Below, one piece after another: positions 1-9,070 of a stretch of DNA of 41,034 bases. The notes under the pieces were generated by a model. That model worked only from the letters and a program-made list of their open reading frames with translations, did no database searches and was not told the origin of the DNA. This DNA comes from an uncultured Oscillospiraceae bacterium (GTDB lineage: Bacteria; Bacillota; Clostridia; Oscillospirales; Oscillospiraceae): assembly GCA_910584045.1 (NCBI GenBank), contig CAJTYO010000021.1:1-41034 (forward strand), given 5' to 3'. How positions within the stretch are numbered: position 1 is the first letter of the stretch; each line of letters opens with the position of its first letter. Position numbers and translations under genes: made by a program.

Positions 1-1259
1 GCGGCCATCTCCCGCTCGCCCTGGAGGACGTTGACCTCCACGCTGGTCTGGTTGTCGGCGGCGGTGGAGAAGATCTGGCTCTTGCGCACGGGGATGGTGG
101 TGTTGCGCTCGATGAGCTTGGTGCACACGCCGCCCATGGTCTCGATGCCCAGGGACAGGGGGGTCACGTCCAGCAGCAGCAGGCCCTTCACATCGCCGGT
201 GAGCACGCCGGCCTGGAGCGCGGCGCCCATGGCCACGCACTCGTCGGGGTTGATGCCCTTGAAGCCCTCCTTGCCGGTGATGCGCTTGACAGCGTCCTGC
301 ACGGCGGGGATGCGGCTGGAGCCGCCTACCAGCAGCACTTTGGAGATGTCACTGCCGCTCAGACCCGCGTCGCTCATGGCCTGGCGCACAGGGCCCATGG
401 TAGCCTCCACCAGATGGGCGGTCAGCTCGTTGAACTTGGCCCGGCTGAGGGTCACGTCCAGGTGCTTGGGGCCGGTGGCGTCGGCGGTGATATAGGGCAG
501 GTTGATGTTGGAGCTGGTCACGCCGCTCAGCTCGATCTTGGCCTTCTCAGCGGCTTCCTTCAGCCGCTGCATGGCCACCTTGTCGCCGGAGAGGTCGATG
601 CCCTCAGTCTTCTTGAACTCGGCGACCAGGAACTTCATAACGCACTCGTCAAAGTCGTCGCCGCCCAGTCGGTTGTTGCCGGCGGTGGCCAGCACCTCGA
701 TGACACCGTCGTCGATGTCCAGAATGGACACGTCGAATGTGCCGCCGCCCAGGTCATAGACCATGACCTTCTGGGCCTCCTCCTTGTCCACGCCGTAGGC
801 CAGAGCCGCGGCGGTGGGCTCGTTGATGATGCGCTTAACCTCCAGACCGGCGATCTTGCCGGCGTCCTTGGTGGCCTGACGCTGGGAGTCGGTGAAATAG
901 GCGGGGACGGTAATGACCGCCTCGGTGACGGTGGCGCCCAAATAGGCCTCGGCATCCGCCTTCAGCTTCTGCAGAACCATGGCGGAGATCTCCTGGGGGG
1001 TATAGTTCTTGCTGTCAACGGAGACCCGGTGGTCGGTGCCCATCTCGCGCTTGATGGATGCGATGGTGCGGTCGGGGTTGGTGATGGCCTGGCGCTTGGC
1101 CACCTGCCCCACCATGCGCTCACCGGTCTTGGAGAAGGCCACGACGGACGGAGTGGTGCGGTTGCCCTCGGCGTTGGCGATGACGACGGCCTCGCCGCCC
1201 TCCATGACCGCCACGCAGGAGTTGGTTGTACCCAGATCGATTCCGATAACTTTAGACAT
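1..1259 (-). CDS. dnaK: Chaperone DnaK (Hsp70), 3' end beyond window
   Basis: ATP-dependent cytoplasmic Hsp70 chaperone that works with GrpE and DnaJ. About 419 N-terminal residues are visible. They begin MSKVIGIDLGTTNSCVAV, the nucleotide-binding phosphate-1 loop, followed by the DLGGGTFDVS phosphate-2 motif and the GGSSRIPAVQ adenosine motif, reaching the start of the substrate-binding domain (DVTPLSLGIET). The start codon at 1257-1259 is preceded by a strong GGAGG on the minus strand. It is the third gene of hrcA-grpE-dnaK, 66 bp after grpE, so it should be controlled by the CIRCE operator upstream of hrcA. The C-terminal part lies outside the window and dnaJ probably follows there. The identification is secure. 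Confidence 0.97.
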   Translation of the reverse strand, partial: MSKVIGIDLGTTNSCVAVMEGGEAVVIANAEGNRTTPSVVAFSKTGERMVGQVAKRQAITNPDRTIASIKREMGTDHRVSVDSKNYTPQEISAMVLQKLKADAEAYLGATVTEAVITVPAYFTDSQRQATKDAGKIAGLEVKRIINEPTAAALAYGVDKEEAQKVMVYDLGGGTFDVSILDIDDGVIEVLATAGNNRLGGDDFDECVMKFLVAEFKKTEGIDLSGDKVAMQRLKEAAEKAKIELSGVTSSNINLPYITADATGPKHLDVTLSRAKFNELTAHLVEATMGPVRQAMSDAGLSGSDISKVLLVGGSSRIPAVQDAVKRITGKEGFKGINPDECVAMGAALQAGVLTGDVKGLLLLDVTPLSLGIETMGGVCTKLIERNTTIPVRKSQIFSTAADNQTSVEVNVLQGEREMA

Positions 1260-1325
1260 AATATTGTCCTCCTAAATATATAGAAAAATTTTTTTACGAT
1301 AGAATATGCCGGACAAATGTCCCTG

Positions 1326-1886
1326 CTAGTTGGCCACCTGCACCTTCGCGAAGCGAATGACCTTCTCCCCTAGGAGAAAGCCCTTCTCAAACACCTGAGC
1401 GACCACGTTCTCCCCCAGCTCCTCGCTGGCAGTGTGCATCACGGCCTCATGCCGCTCGGGGTCAAAGCTCTCACCGGCGGGATCAACCACCGTCACACCA
1501 AGCTTTTCCAGGATGCCCTCCAGCTGGTGGAAGATCATCTCCATACCCTTCTTGTGAACGTTCTCCTCGTCTCCGGCCTGCCGCACCGCCCGCTCCAGGT
1601 TGTCATATACCTCCAGGAACTTGCCGATGGTGTCTATTTTGGAATCCTGATAGATGGACTCCTTCTCCTTGGCGGTGCGCTTGCGGTAATTGTCGTACTC
1701 CGCCGCCAGGCGCAGATACTTGTCCTTCTGCTCCGCCACTTGTCCGGCCAGGGCCTCCATCTGCTCCATCTGCTCCCGGGTGAGGGTGAAGGTCTCCGCC
1801 GTCTCCTCCGGGGCCGCCTCGCTCTCGCCGGCGGGGGTTTCGTTTTTCTCCTCGTCCAGGGGCGCGTTGTTTTCTTTCTTACTCAC
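1326..1886 (-). CDS. grpE: Nucleotide exchange factor GrpE
   Basis: 186-residue cytoplasmic nucleotide exchange factor that releases ADP from DnaK. An acidic, low-complexity N-terminus (about residues 1-45) leads into a long coiled-coil helix (EQKDKYLRLAAEYDNYRKRT, the family signature) and a C-terminal beta domain (about 130-186) ending FAKVQVAN, as in typical GrpE proteins. The start overlaps the end of hrcA by 4 bases (ATGA), which indicates translational coupling. Length and motifs are normal for the family. It sits in the CIRCE-controlled heat-shock operon. Confidence 0.96.
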   Translation of the reverse strand: MSKKENNAPLDEEKNETPAGESEAAPEETAETFTLTREQMEQMEALAGQVAEQKDKYLRLAAEYDNYRKRTAKEKESIYQDSKIDTIGKFLEVYDNLERAVRQAGDEENVHKKGMEMIFHQLEGILEKLGVTVVDPAGESFDPERHEAVMHTASEELGENVVAQVFEKGFLLGEKVIRFAKVQVAN

Positions 1887-2935
1887 GATTTATCGTCCTC
1901 CTTCGGGGGTAACTGATTACTTTTTCCAAACATTCGGCTTAAACTCTCGGCAAAGTAGCTCAGCCGGGCAGCTACGGCGGCGTAGTCCATCCGTGTGGGA
2001 CCCACCACGCCGATGAGGCCCCGCATATTTTCGCCGATGTCATAGCTGGCCACCACCACGCTGGCATCCTTCAGAGCCTCGTTGACGTTCTCCGGACCAA
2101 TGAGGATCTGCATGGGAGTGTTCTCGTCCAGCACCGGCAGATCCGCCTTCCGGTCGGTCAGCAGACTCATCAGGCCGTCGGCCCTGACGGGGTCCTGGAA
2201 CTCCGGCTGGCGCAGCAGCTGGGTTTGGCCGGTTGTGTACACCCTGCTGTGCTCACTCTGGTCGATAACCGCCGTTGTGTACTCCACGGCCAGGGACAGC
2301 GGCATAAAGAGCTCCGCCGGCAGCTGACTGGTCAGACCCATCAGCTTCTCCCCCATCTCCTCCGCGCTTACGCCGGTGAAATGACTGTTGAGCAGATTGG
2401 CCAGAACGGGAAGCTGTTCCCCGTCCACCGCCACAGGCGTGTGCAGCAGCTGGCTTTTCACCCGGCTGTCGTTCGTCATCACCACGGCGATAAAGCTGTT
2501 GCCATCCACCGGCAGCAAATCGAAGCGCCGGGCTGTGACGCTCCCCTTTCCCGCCGCCATGGCGTATGCGGGATAGCTGACGATAGAGGCGACCATCTGC
2601 CCGGCCTGGGCGATGACGCTGTCCAGCTCCCTCATCTTCCCGCCCAGGGCGGCGCTGATCTGTTCGGCCTCCTGATCGGAGACGGAGCGGCGCTCCATCA
2701 GCTCGTTGACGTACAGCCGGTAGCCCTTTGGAGAGGGCACCCTGCCCGCAGAGGTGTGGGGCTGCTCCAGGTAGCCCAGCTCCACCAGATCCGCCAGCTC
2801 ATTTCGAATGGTGGCGGAGCTGACGGCTCCGCCCATGGCCTGGGCGATATATTTGGAACTCACCGGCTCGGCCGCGTCGATATACCGCTCGGTGACCACC
2901 TTTAGTATTTGCTTCTTGCGGGCGGTCAATTCCAT
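1883..2935 (-). CDS. hrcA: Heat-inducible transcription repressor HrcA
   Basis: 350-residue repressor that binds CIRCE and shuts off hrcA-grpE-dnaK at normal temperature; in the known family its folding depends on GroEL. The N-terminal winged helix (about 1-75: ARKKQILKVVTERYIDAAEP, then SSATIRNELADLVELGYLEQ and HTSAGRVPSPKGYRLYV) is textbook HrcA. A GAF-like middle domain and a C-terminal dimerisation region (GVVGPTRMDYAAVAARLSYF) follow. The ribosome site AAAGGAG lies just upstream of the ATG at 2933-2935. It is the first gene of the operon and is autoregulated through the CIRCE element 14 bp upstream. Confidence 0.97.
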   Translation of the reverse strand: MELTARKKQILKVVTERYIDAAEPVSSKYIAQAMGGAVSSATIRNELADLVELGYLEQPHTSAGRVPSPKGYRLYVNELMERRSVSDQEAEQISAALGGKMRELDSVIAQAGQMVASIVSYPAYAMAAGKGSVTARRFDLLPVDGNSFIAVVMTNDSRVKSQLLHTPVAVDGEQLPVLANLLNSHFTGVSAEEMGEKLMGLTSQLPAELFMPLSLAVEYTTAVIDQSEHSRVYTTGQTQLLRQPEFQDPVRADGLMSLLTDRKADLPVLDENTPMQILIGPENVNEALKDASVVVASYDIGENMRGLIGVVGPTRMDYAAVAARLSYFAESLSRMFGKSNQLPPKEDDKS

Positions 2936-2948
2936 GGCCTCTTCTCCT

Positions 2949-2975
2949 TTAGCACTCCTTTGCCTCGAGTGCTAA
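2949..2975 (-). promoter_or_regulatory. CIRCE operator (HrcA binding site)
   Basis: Perfect inverted repeat TTAGCACTC-N9-GAGTGCTAA (2949-2957 and 2967-2975), identical to the CIRCE consensus. It lies between the -10 box and the hrcA start, overlapping the expected transcript start and leader, as expected for an HrcA operator. Confidence 0.98.
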
Positions 2976-2979
2976 AGGC

Positions 2980-3008
2980 AGTGTATCACTATTGGTTTCT
3001 CCTGTCAA
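2980..3008 (-). promoter_or_regulatory. Sigma-A promoter of hrcA-grpE-dnaK
   Basis: On the minus strand, TTGACA (3003-3008), a 17-bp spacer, then TACACT (2980-2985). The transcript would start just ahead of the CIRCE element. The -35 box is a perfect match and the -10 matches 4 of 6. From here to 3215 I see no gene or clear repeat. Confidence 0.85.
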
Positions 3009-3215
3009 TAAGATTTGGCCCCTTCTATTTGAACAATTTGTAAATAAACGCCGGTCTGTCGGACGGAGGAGCGGTCAGCGCAGTGTCTGACGGGGCAAAA
3101 AGCATGGGAGGCATTGGCAGATCAGCTGATAAGAACCGGGGCGGCCCTTGGACCACCGGGCCGGACGTTTGGCATCAGCTGAATGTCCGACCCTGACTGA
3201 CTTTTTCGACAAGCT

Positions 3216-3245
3216 GGGAGCGGCGGACTTTTGTCCGCCGCTCCC
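3216..3245 (-). terminator. Stem-loop terminator after the GH2 gene
   Basis: Perfect 13-bp stem GGGAGCGGCGGAC / GTCCGCCGCTCCC with a TTTT loop, 18 bp beyond the stop codon of the GH2 gene. The T-run after the stem on the minus strand is weak (GTCGAAAAAGTC), so termination is inferred mainly from stem strength and position. Confidence 0.7.
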
Positions 3246-3262
3246 CCATACTTTTTGAGTGC

Positions 3263-5701
3263 TTACCGGATATCATACACGCTGCGGGCGGAGACTTCCC
3301 CAACCTCGCCGCGGAGAATCTTCACCCGGCGCTCGCCGGCGTTCATGTCGAAGAAGTTGTCCTCCAGCACCACATCCGCGCCGCACTGTACCTCCACGGA
3401 TCGGGCGTAGGCGGTGGAGGTGACCACCACCTCGTCTCCCTCCAGACGTACGGTGAGCTGAGGATCAGCAAAGCGGAAGTGCTTGGGCGCGCAGAAGAGT
3501 ACGCTGCCCTCGCCCACAGCCTCCCCCGCCTGGTCCACAAGCCGGTAGGCATAGTAGCAGTCGTAGGAACCGTACTGGGTGAAGTCCTGCTCCGGCAGCC
3601 ACACAGCGGTGAGGGCAGGGGCCTCCACGGCGAATTCGCCCTCCTCCAGCACGGAGGCGTCGGGACGGCGGAGGGACCAGAGAACCTTGCCGGTGAAGGG
3701 GTGCATAGTTTCGTTGCTGACGTTCAGCCGGGCGGTCTTCTTGGGGTCGATGTGCTCGGTGTTGACGCTGATACCCTCCTGATTGATCAGCCCATCCTCC
3801 TGACAAGACACCAGCACAGGGGCGAAGAACCGCTTGGCGTAGTATTGCAGAGCCTTCCACCGGCCGTAATAGTCGATGCCCGCCCAGCTGGCCACCGGCC
3901 AGCAGTCGTTGAGCTGCCAAATTACCGCCCCCATACAGCGGCCCCGGTTCCGCCGCCAGTGCTCCACGCCGTACTGCATGGCCTGGGCCTGGAGGAGCTG
4001 GGAGGCGTAGACCAGTTTATCCAGGCTGTCGGGGTACAGGTAAATCTGGGATAGGTAGGAGATGATCCGACCGTTGGCGGATGCGTTGCGCTGGTGCTTC
4101 TCCATGACATAGGAGAACACGTTCCGATCCTCCGGCAGGGTGAAGGACTGGATGGTCTCCATACACGGGAAGGACTGGAAGCCAAACTCGGAGACATAGC
4201 TGAACAAATAGTTCCGGTAGTCGGTGAAAGGCTTGAGTCCGTGCCACACGTCCCAATCGTGGACGTCGCCCCGGGTGGGGTCGTCGGGCTTGTCAAAGTC
4301 GCCGCCGCTGGAGGGACTGGAGGGCCAATAGAAGGCCTGAGGGTCCTCCGCCCTGAGCACCTTGGGGATAATGTACTGGAATATTTTAATATAATCCGAC
4401 TTCTGCCGCATCTCCTTGACCCAGCTGCCAAAGCATGTGAACTGCTCCATCTCGTTGTTGCCGCACCAGAGAGCCAGGGAGGGGTGGTGGCGCAGGCGGC
4501 GAATATTGTCCACAAATTCAGCGACGATAGTCTGTTCGAACTCGTCTGTCAGGTTGTATACCGCACAGGCGAACATGAAGTCCTGCCATACCAGCAAGCC
4601 CAGTTCATCGCAGGCGTCGTAGAACCAGTCGTCCGGGTAGTAGCCGCCGCCCCAGACCCGGATCAGGTTGCAGTTGGCTTCCCGGGCATCCTCCAGCAGG
4701 CGGCGGGTGCGTGCCGGAGTCACCCGAGGCAGCAAGTTGTCCTCGGGGATATAGTCCATACCCATGGCAAACACGTCCACGCCGTTGACGCAGTGGCTGA
4801 AGGACTCGCCGTGCTCGCTCTTTACCCGGCTGACGGTCATCGTGCGCAGGCCGATGCGCCGGCTCCAGACGTCCAATTCCGTACCGGTCCTGGAGCGCAG
4901 GATCACCTCCACCTGATACAGGGGCTGATCTCCATAGCCCGCGGGCCACCAGAGCCTGGGGTCTGCGACCTCAATGACGCAGTCCTCACCCTCGCCGAAA
5001 AACGCCGCGCCGTCCGGGCCGGTAACCGTTACCGCTGCATCCACAGGGGCGTCCGTCAGGTGGGCCACATGGGTGTGGACCTTCAGGACAACCTTTCCGT
5101 CTTCGTGGAATTGCTCCACCAGCACGTCCCGGATACGGGCTGTCTCTGCGCTGACAATGGAGATGTCCCGCCAGATGCCCGCGTCCGGCAGCCGGGGACC
5201 CCAGTCCCAGCCAAACATGCAGTGGGCCTTGCGCAGATTGGGGAAGCCCCTCATGGCGTCGTCAGAGCCGTCGGCAGGGTTGAGCAGATAGCTCTCCCGT
5301 ATGTACGCAGTGGGAGAGGCAAAGTGGACCGAAATATGGTTTTCTCCCTCCCGCAGGCAATCTTTTACGTCAAATTCCCAGGTGCGGTGCATATTATTGG
5401 TCAGGCCCACTACCGTTTCATTGACGCACACCGTGGCAATAGTGTCCAGGCCCTCGCAGCGCAGAACCACCTGGTCGCCGCAGAGCAGGGAGGCGTCCGC
5501 CTGGAAGGAGCGGGTATACAGGAAGCTGTTTTCCATCAGCTTCAGCGCCTCTGTCTCATTATCCCGGTAGAAGGGATCGGGGATGCGTTCCGCAGAGAGC
5601 AGGTCATGATAGACCGAACCAGGCACCGAGGCGGGCACGGGGCCGAAACTGCTGCCGGGGATCTCCAGGGTCCACGCGCCGTTCAGTGAGAGAGTTTTCA
5701 T
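3263..5701 (-). CDS. Glycoside hydrolase family 2 beta-mannosidase
   Basis: 812-residue GH2 enzyme expected to remove terminal beta-mannose from manno-oligosaccharides (EC 3.2.1.25), probably cytoplasmic since no signal peptide is present. It has an N-terminal jelly-roll sugar-binding domain (about 1-180, with GWDWGPRLPDAGIW typical of beta-mannosidases), an Ig-like domain (about 190-290) and a TIM barrel from about 300. The barrel carries NLIRVWGGGYYPDDWFYDAC, the acid/base Glu417 in CGNNEMEQ and the probable nucleophile Glu505 in SEFGFQSFP. GGAGG precedes the ATG. It is transcribed divergently from the LacI-type regulator, which probably controls it, next to an ABC importer and other beta-glycosidases. 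The exact substrate (mannose rather than another beta-sugar) is a family-level inference. Confidence 0.9.
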   Translation of the reverse strand: MKTLSLNGAWTLEIPGSSFGPVPASVPGSVYHDLLSAERIPDPFYRDNETEALKLMENSFLYTRSFQADASLLCGDQVVLRCEGLDTIATVCVNETVVGLTNNMHRTWEFDVKDCLREGENHISVHFASPTAYIRESYLLNPADGSDDAMRGFPNLRKAHCMFGWDWGPRLPDAGIWRDISIVSAETARIRDVLVEQFHEDGKVVLKVHTHVAHLTDAPVDAAVTVTGPDGAAFFGEGEDCVIEVADPRLWWPAGYGDQPLYQVEVILRSRTGTELDVWSRRIGLRTMTVSRVKSEHGESFSHCVNGVDVFAMGMDYIPEDNLLPRVTPARTRRLLEDAREANCNLIRVWGGGYYPDDWFYDACDELGLLVWQDFMFACAVYNLTDEFEQTIVAEFVDNIRRLRHHPSLALWCGNNEMEQFTCFGSWVKEMRQKSDYIKIFQYIIPKVLRAEDPQAFYWPSSPSSGGDFDKPDDPTRGDVHDWDVWHGLKPFTDYRNYLFSYVSEFGFQSFPCMETIQSFTLPEDRNVFSYVMEKHQRNASANGRIISYLSQIYLYPDSLDKLVYASQLLQAQAMQYGVEHWRRNRGRCMGAVIWQLNDCWPVASWAGIDYYGRWKALQYYAKRFFAPVLVSCQEDGLINQEGISVNTEHIDPKKTARLNVSNETMHPFTGKVLWSLRRPDASVLEEGEFAVEAPALTAVWLPEQDFTQYGSYDCYYAYRLVDQAGEAVGEGSVLFCAPKHFRFADPQLTVRLEGDEVVVTSTAYARSVEVQCGADVVLEDNFFDMNAGERRVKILRGEVGEVSARSVYDIR

Positions 5702-5733
5702 CTGAATTTACCTCCGAAATTTGTATTCGTCAG

Positions 5734-5747
5734 CGAAATCGTTTCCG
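5734..5747. promoter_or_regulatory. Possible LacI-family operator
   Basis: CGAAATCGTTTCCG resembles the AA-N-CG-N-TT core of LacI/CcpA-type operators and is an imperfect palindrome. It lies between the predicted GH2 transcript start (near 5763) and the GH2 start codon, where a bound repressor would block transcription. The divergent gene encodes a LacI-type protein. This is inference only; CcpA is an alternative binder. Confidence 0.35.
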
Positions 5748-5769
5748 GTACAAAGTGAAATCTGCCTTC

Positions 5770-5798
5770 ACTATACGGCAGAGGTTGGGCAAAGTCAA
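5770..5798 (-). promoter_or_regulatory. Sigma-A promoter of the GH2 gene
   Basis: Minus-strand TTGACT (5793-5798), 17-bp spacer, TATAGT (5770-5775). The predicted transcript starts near 5763, about 60 bp before the GH2 start codon. Confidence 0.75.
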
Positions 5799-5900
5799 TA
5801 TAAATTTCATTTGAAGCAATGCAGTTTTTGGATGCTTATGCGAAGCTTTGGCAAATTGCACAAATTATTTGGACATGATGTAAAAAACATGTTCTCTTTA

Positions 5901-5929
5901 TTGACAGGTTCATCCTCAGTGTTTATAAT
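5901..5929 (+). promoter_or_regulatory. Consensus sigma-A promoter of the LacI-type regulator
   Basis: TTGACA (5901-5906), 17-bp spacer, TATAAT (5924-5929): a perfect match to both consensus boxes. Transcription would begin near 5936. That excludes upstream in-frame ATGs such as 5928 as the start of the regulator gene. Confidence 0.9.
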
Positions 5930-5981
5930 GAACTTACGAAATCGATTTAGAAAAATGCGGCGGAGAGGCGGTGCAGGAGAA

Positions 5982-6998
5982 ATGACCATCCGTATGATTG
6001 CGGAAAAATGCGGCTGCTCTCCTGCCACGGTCAGCAAGGCCCTCAACGGCGCGGACGACGTCAGCCGGGAGACTGCGGAGCGCATCCGACGGGTGGCCGC
6101 CGAGACGGGCTATCTGCCCAACGCCGCCGCCCGAGCTATGCGTACCAGCCGGTCCTACTGCTTCGGCGTACTGTTTCGGGACTCCGACGGAAACGACAGC
6201 GTGATGACCCACGAGTTTTTCTCCCGCATCCTTCACGGCTTCAAGCGCCGGGCGGAGGAGCTGGGGTATGACATTTTCTACATATCCGATCACCTGGGCC
6301 GGCGGCGCATCGACTACGTTGAACACGCCCGTTACCGCAACTGTGACGGCGTACTGATCGCCAACACCCGCTTTGAGAGCCCCGAGACCCGGGCACTGGT
6401 GGACAGCGGCATCCCAGTGGTCACCATTGACTATGTCTTCGACACCTGCGGCTCCGTACAGTCCGATAACTTCCAGGGGATGCGGGACCTGGTGCGATAC
6501 GTCTACACACAGGGACATCGGGACATCGCCCTGATCTACGGCGAGGACACCGGCGTCACCCGGGCCCGGCTGTCCAGCTTCCGGCAGACCTGCCGGGACC
6601 TGGGGCTGGAAATTCCTGAGGAATACATGATCGCCGCCGACTACCACAGCCCCGAGGCCTCCGAGGAGGCCACCCGGCGGCTTTTGGCGCTTACCAAGCG
6701 GCCCACCTGCATTCTCTATCCGGACGACATCTCCTATATCGGAGGCAGAAACGAGATTTACCGGCAGAATCTTCGAATTCCGGAGGACGTGTCCGCCACC
6801 GGGTATGACGGCATCGACCTCAGCCAGATTCTCCGCCCCCGGCTGGCCACGCTGAAGCAGAACGCGGACCTGATGGGCTCCAGCGCCGCCGATGAGCTGG
6901 TTCGGGCCGTGGACGAGGGCAAGAACTACGTCCCCGGGCGGATCATCATCCCCGGCGCGGTGCTGCCGGGCGAGACCCTGCGGCGGATGGCGCCGTAA
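5982..6998 (+). CDS. LacI-family transcriptional regulator
   Basis: 338-residue sugar-responsive regulator. The N-terminal helix-turn-helix (MTIRMIAEKCGCSPATVSKA, then a hinge helix around residues 40-58) is the classic LacI DNA-binding domain. A periplasmic-binding-protein-like effector domain follows (about 65-335). I start at ATG 5982 because it lies after the predicted transcript start, has GGAGA just upstream (short spacing), and gives the family's normal length; ATG 5955 is the alternative. It is divergent from the GH2 beta-mannosidase gene and upstream of the ABC importer, so it is the likely local regulator of both. The effector sugar cannot be read from sequence. Confidence 0.92.
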   Translation: MTIRMIAEKCGCSPATVSKALNGADDVSRETAERIRRVAAETGYLPNAAARAMRTSRSYCFGVLFRDSDGNDSVMTHEFFSRILHGFKRRAEELGYDIFYISDHLGRRRIDYVEHARYRNCDGVLIANTRFESPETRALVDSGIPVVTIDYVFDTCGSVQSDNFQGMRDLVRYVYTQGHRDIALIYGEDTGVTRARLSSFRQTCRDLGLEIPEEYMIAADYHSPEASEEATRRLLALTKRPTCILYPDDISYIGGRNEIYRQNLRIPEDVSATGYDGIDLSQILRPRLATLKQNADLMGSSAADELVRAVDEGKNYVPGRIIIPGAVLPGETLRRMAP

Positions 6999-7016
6999 GA
7001 GAAGACAGACCACTTG

Positions 7017-7058
7017 CTGAAAAGGGGCCCCTTTTCAGCCCTCCCCGCCGGGGAGGGC
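7017..7058. terminator. Two adjacent hairpins after the regulator gene
   Basis: A 22-bp perfect palindrome (7017-7038, CTGAAAAGGGG and its complement with no loop) sits beside a second hairpin GCCCTCCCC-GCC-GGGGAGGGC (7038-7058). They lie between the regulator stop and the binding-protein start. There is no T-run, so they may be transcription barriers, mRNA-stabilising structures or a dispersed palindromic element. No convincing promoter was seen between here and 7155. Confidence 0.5.
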
Positions 7059-7155
7059 AACGACCAGCTGTGAGTGATGGCACTCAGGAAAACCGCGCGG
7101 GATAAGCAGAGCGCACGGAATCCGAAACGCCATAAAATATAAGGAGGAAAGATCA

Positions 7156-9060
7156 ATGAAGAAAAAGACCTTGGCCCTGTTGCTTGCACTTGTGATGGCC
7201 CTGAGCCTGCTGGCTGGATGCGGGAACAAGAACGACACCCCCGCCCCCACGCCCGACACACCCCCGGCTGATACCCAGACCCCCGACACGCCTGACGAGC
7301 CCACTGAGCCCGCCGAGCCCGCGCCTTCGGAGACCACCCCCGGCGGCGACCTGCCCCGTACTGAGACCCTGTACTTTGCCGGCCAGCAGTGGGGCACCGT
7401 CAACAGCTGGAGCCCCATTGGATCGAACCAGAACAATGCTATGGCAGTCACCGGCAAGGCGGCTGGCTCCCGTACACTGATGTTTGAAACCTTGTACATG
7501 TACAATCCCTTGGACGGCTCTCTGACCGGCCTGCTGGCTGACGGCGACTATCAGTGGAACGCCGACCAGACTGAAATGACCGTAAAGATCAAGCCCGCCG
7601 CCAAGTGGTCCGACGGCACCCCTGTCACCGCAAACGACGTTAAGCGCACTTTCGACATCGGCGTTCAGGTCGGCAACGGCACTGGTACTGGCTTTGGCGC
7701 TTACATCGAAGAGATTGTGGCGCAGGATGACAGCACTGTTGTCATTAAGGCCGCCAAGAACGACGCCGGACAGGCTAAGAATCCTTTGAAGATTCTGGAC
7801 TTCCTGTCCGCAACGCTGATTGCTCAGGCTGCTTGGATCGACACCATGGCTGCGCGCAACAACAACGACTCTGTCTCCATCCTAAACGATGCTGGTGACG
7901 ACGTCGTGTGGTCCGGTCCCTACACCAAGTACTACTCCGATGATCAGAAAGTCGTTCTCATCCGTGACGACAACTACTGGGGCCAGGATGCCTCCATGTG
8001 GGGCAAGCTGCCCGTTCCCAAGTACATCGCCCACACCATCTACGCCGATAACCCCGCCGGTGAGAACGCACTGAAGGCCGGTGAGGTGGATGTCTGCCAG
8101 CAGTTCATCGGCAACATCCAGGATCTGTGGCTGAAGGACGGCCTGCCCATCTCCACCTTCTATCAGGAGGCTCCTTACGGCATGTGTCTGACCATGCCCA
8201 CCGCCTGGTACAACATGAACATCCCTGTGCTCGCTGAGAACCCCGCCCTGCGTAAGGCCATCGCCATGGCTGTTGACTATGATTCCATTATCGCCAACGC
8301 CATGACAAATCAGTCTCCCTCCTTCGCCGACGTACCTCGCTCTCTGATGAACCCCACTGATGGCGAGCAGGCTTTGTATAACCACGACGCCGTGAAGGAC
8401 CTGCAGTGGGTTGGCAACGACATCGAAGGCGCCAAGGCTCTGCTTGACGAGGCTGGCCTGGTGGACAGTGACGGCGATGGCATCCGCGAGTGGAACGGCG
8501 AGAAGATTTCTTTGAACGCCTGCTGCCCCAACGGCTGGACCGATTGGCAGGCATCCATGGAGATCGTGGCCGCAGCCGGTGAGAAGATTGGCGTTGAGAT
8601 CACCACCAGCTTCCCCGAGTGGTCTATCTATCAGACCGTGTTTACCCAGCCTGGCCAGACCGAGTATCAGATCTTCATGTACTCCCCCGAGGCCGCTACT
8701 CCCTCCAACCCCTGGCAGCGCGCCAATCAGTTCCTGGGCAAGGAGTATGTTGGTGTTGAAAACAACTGGTCTGGCAACTGGGGCCAGTACGTCAACGAGG
8801 AGGCCGACGAGCTGATTCTCAAGATCCCCACCACCACCGATACAAATGAGCTGAAGGACATCTACACCAAATTGGTTGAGATTTATCTGACCGAGGTTCC
8901 CAGCTTCTCTCTGATGTATCGTCCTGACCAGTTCCACGCAGTCAACGAGTCCGTCTGGACCAATTTCCCCTCTGCTGACGATGGCCGCAACATTCCGCCG
9001 ATGATGTGCACCGACGGTTACGGCATCGCCGCTCTGTATGATCTTGAGCTGGTTGGCTAA
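7156..9060 (+). CDS. ABC transporter substrate-binding lipoprotein, family 5
   Basis: 634-residue extracellular solute-binding lipoprotein. A signal peptide ends in the lipobox LLAGC with the lipidated Cys at residue 22, then a Pro/Thr/Asp-rich linker (about 25-67), then a family 5 (OppA/DppA-like) fold. The fold shows the opening strand and TLMFETLYMYNPLDG region, WSDGTPVTANDVKRTFD (about 153-170) and NPALRKAIAMAVDYDSI (about 366-382). Family 5 proteins bind oligopeptides, but a branch in Thermotoga and Clostridia binds cello- and manno-oligosaccharides. The glycosidase context favours an oligosaccharide here. AAGGAGG precedes the ATG. It is first in the importer operon and separated from the permeases by a strong hairpin, which fits its usual higher expression. 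Confidence 0.9.
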   Translation: MKKKTLALLLALVMALSLLAGCGNKNDTPAPTPDTPPADTQTPDTPDEPTEPAEPAPSETTPGGDLPRTETLYFAGQQWGTVNSWSPIGSNQNNAMAVTGKAAGSRTLMFETLYMYNPLDGSLTGLLADGDYQWNADQTEMTVKIKPAAKWSDGTPVTANDVKRTFDIGVQVGNGTGTGFGAYIEEIVAQDDSTVVIKAAKNDAGQAKNPLKILDFLSATLIAQAAWIDTMAARNNNDSVSILNDAGDDVVWSGPYTKYYSDDQKVVLIRDDNYWGQDASMWGKLPVPKYIAHTIYADNPAGENALKAGEVDVCQQFIGNIQDLWLKDGLPISTFYQEAPYGMCLTMPTAWYNMNIPVLAENPALRKAIAMAVDYDSIIANAMTNQSPSFADVPRSLMNPTDGEQALYNHDAVKDLQWVGNDIEGAKALLDEAGLVDSDGDGIREWNGEKISLNACCPNGWTDWQASMEIVAAAGEKIGVEITTSFPEWSIYQTVFTQPGQTEYQIFMYSPEAATPSNPWQRANQFLGKEYVGVENNWSGNWGQYVNEEADELILKIPTTTDTNELKDIYTKLVEIYLTEVPSFSLMYRPDQFHAVNESVWTNFPSADDGRNIPPMMCTDGYGIAALYDLELVG

Positions 9061-9070
9061 TTAACACTTG

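Noticed and set aside
5721..5981. N-terminal extension of the LacI-type regulator by 87 residues
   Set aside because: A perfect TTGACA-N17-TATAAT promoter lies inside it, so these codons are upstream of the transcript start, and the extension has no LacI-family similarity.
7117..7136. Possible second LacI operator (TCCGAAACG) before the binding-protein gene
   Set aside because: Only a half-site resembles the candidate operator at 5734-5747; too weak to call by eye.
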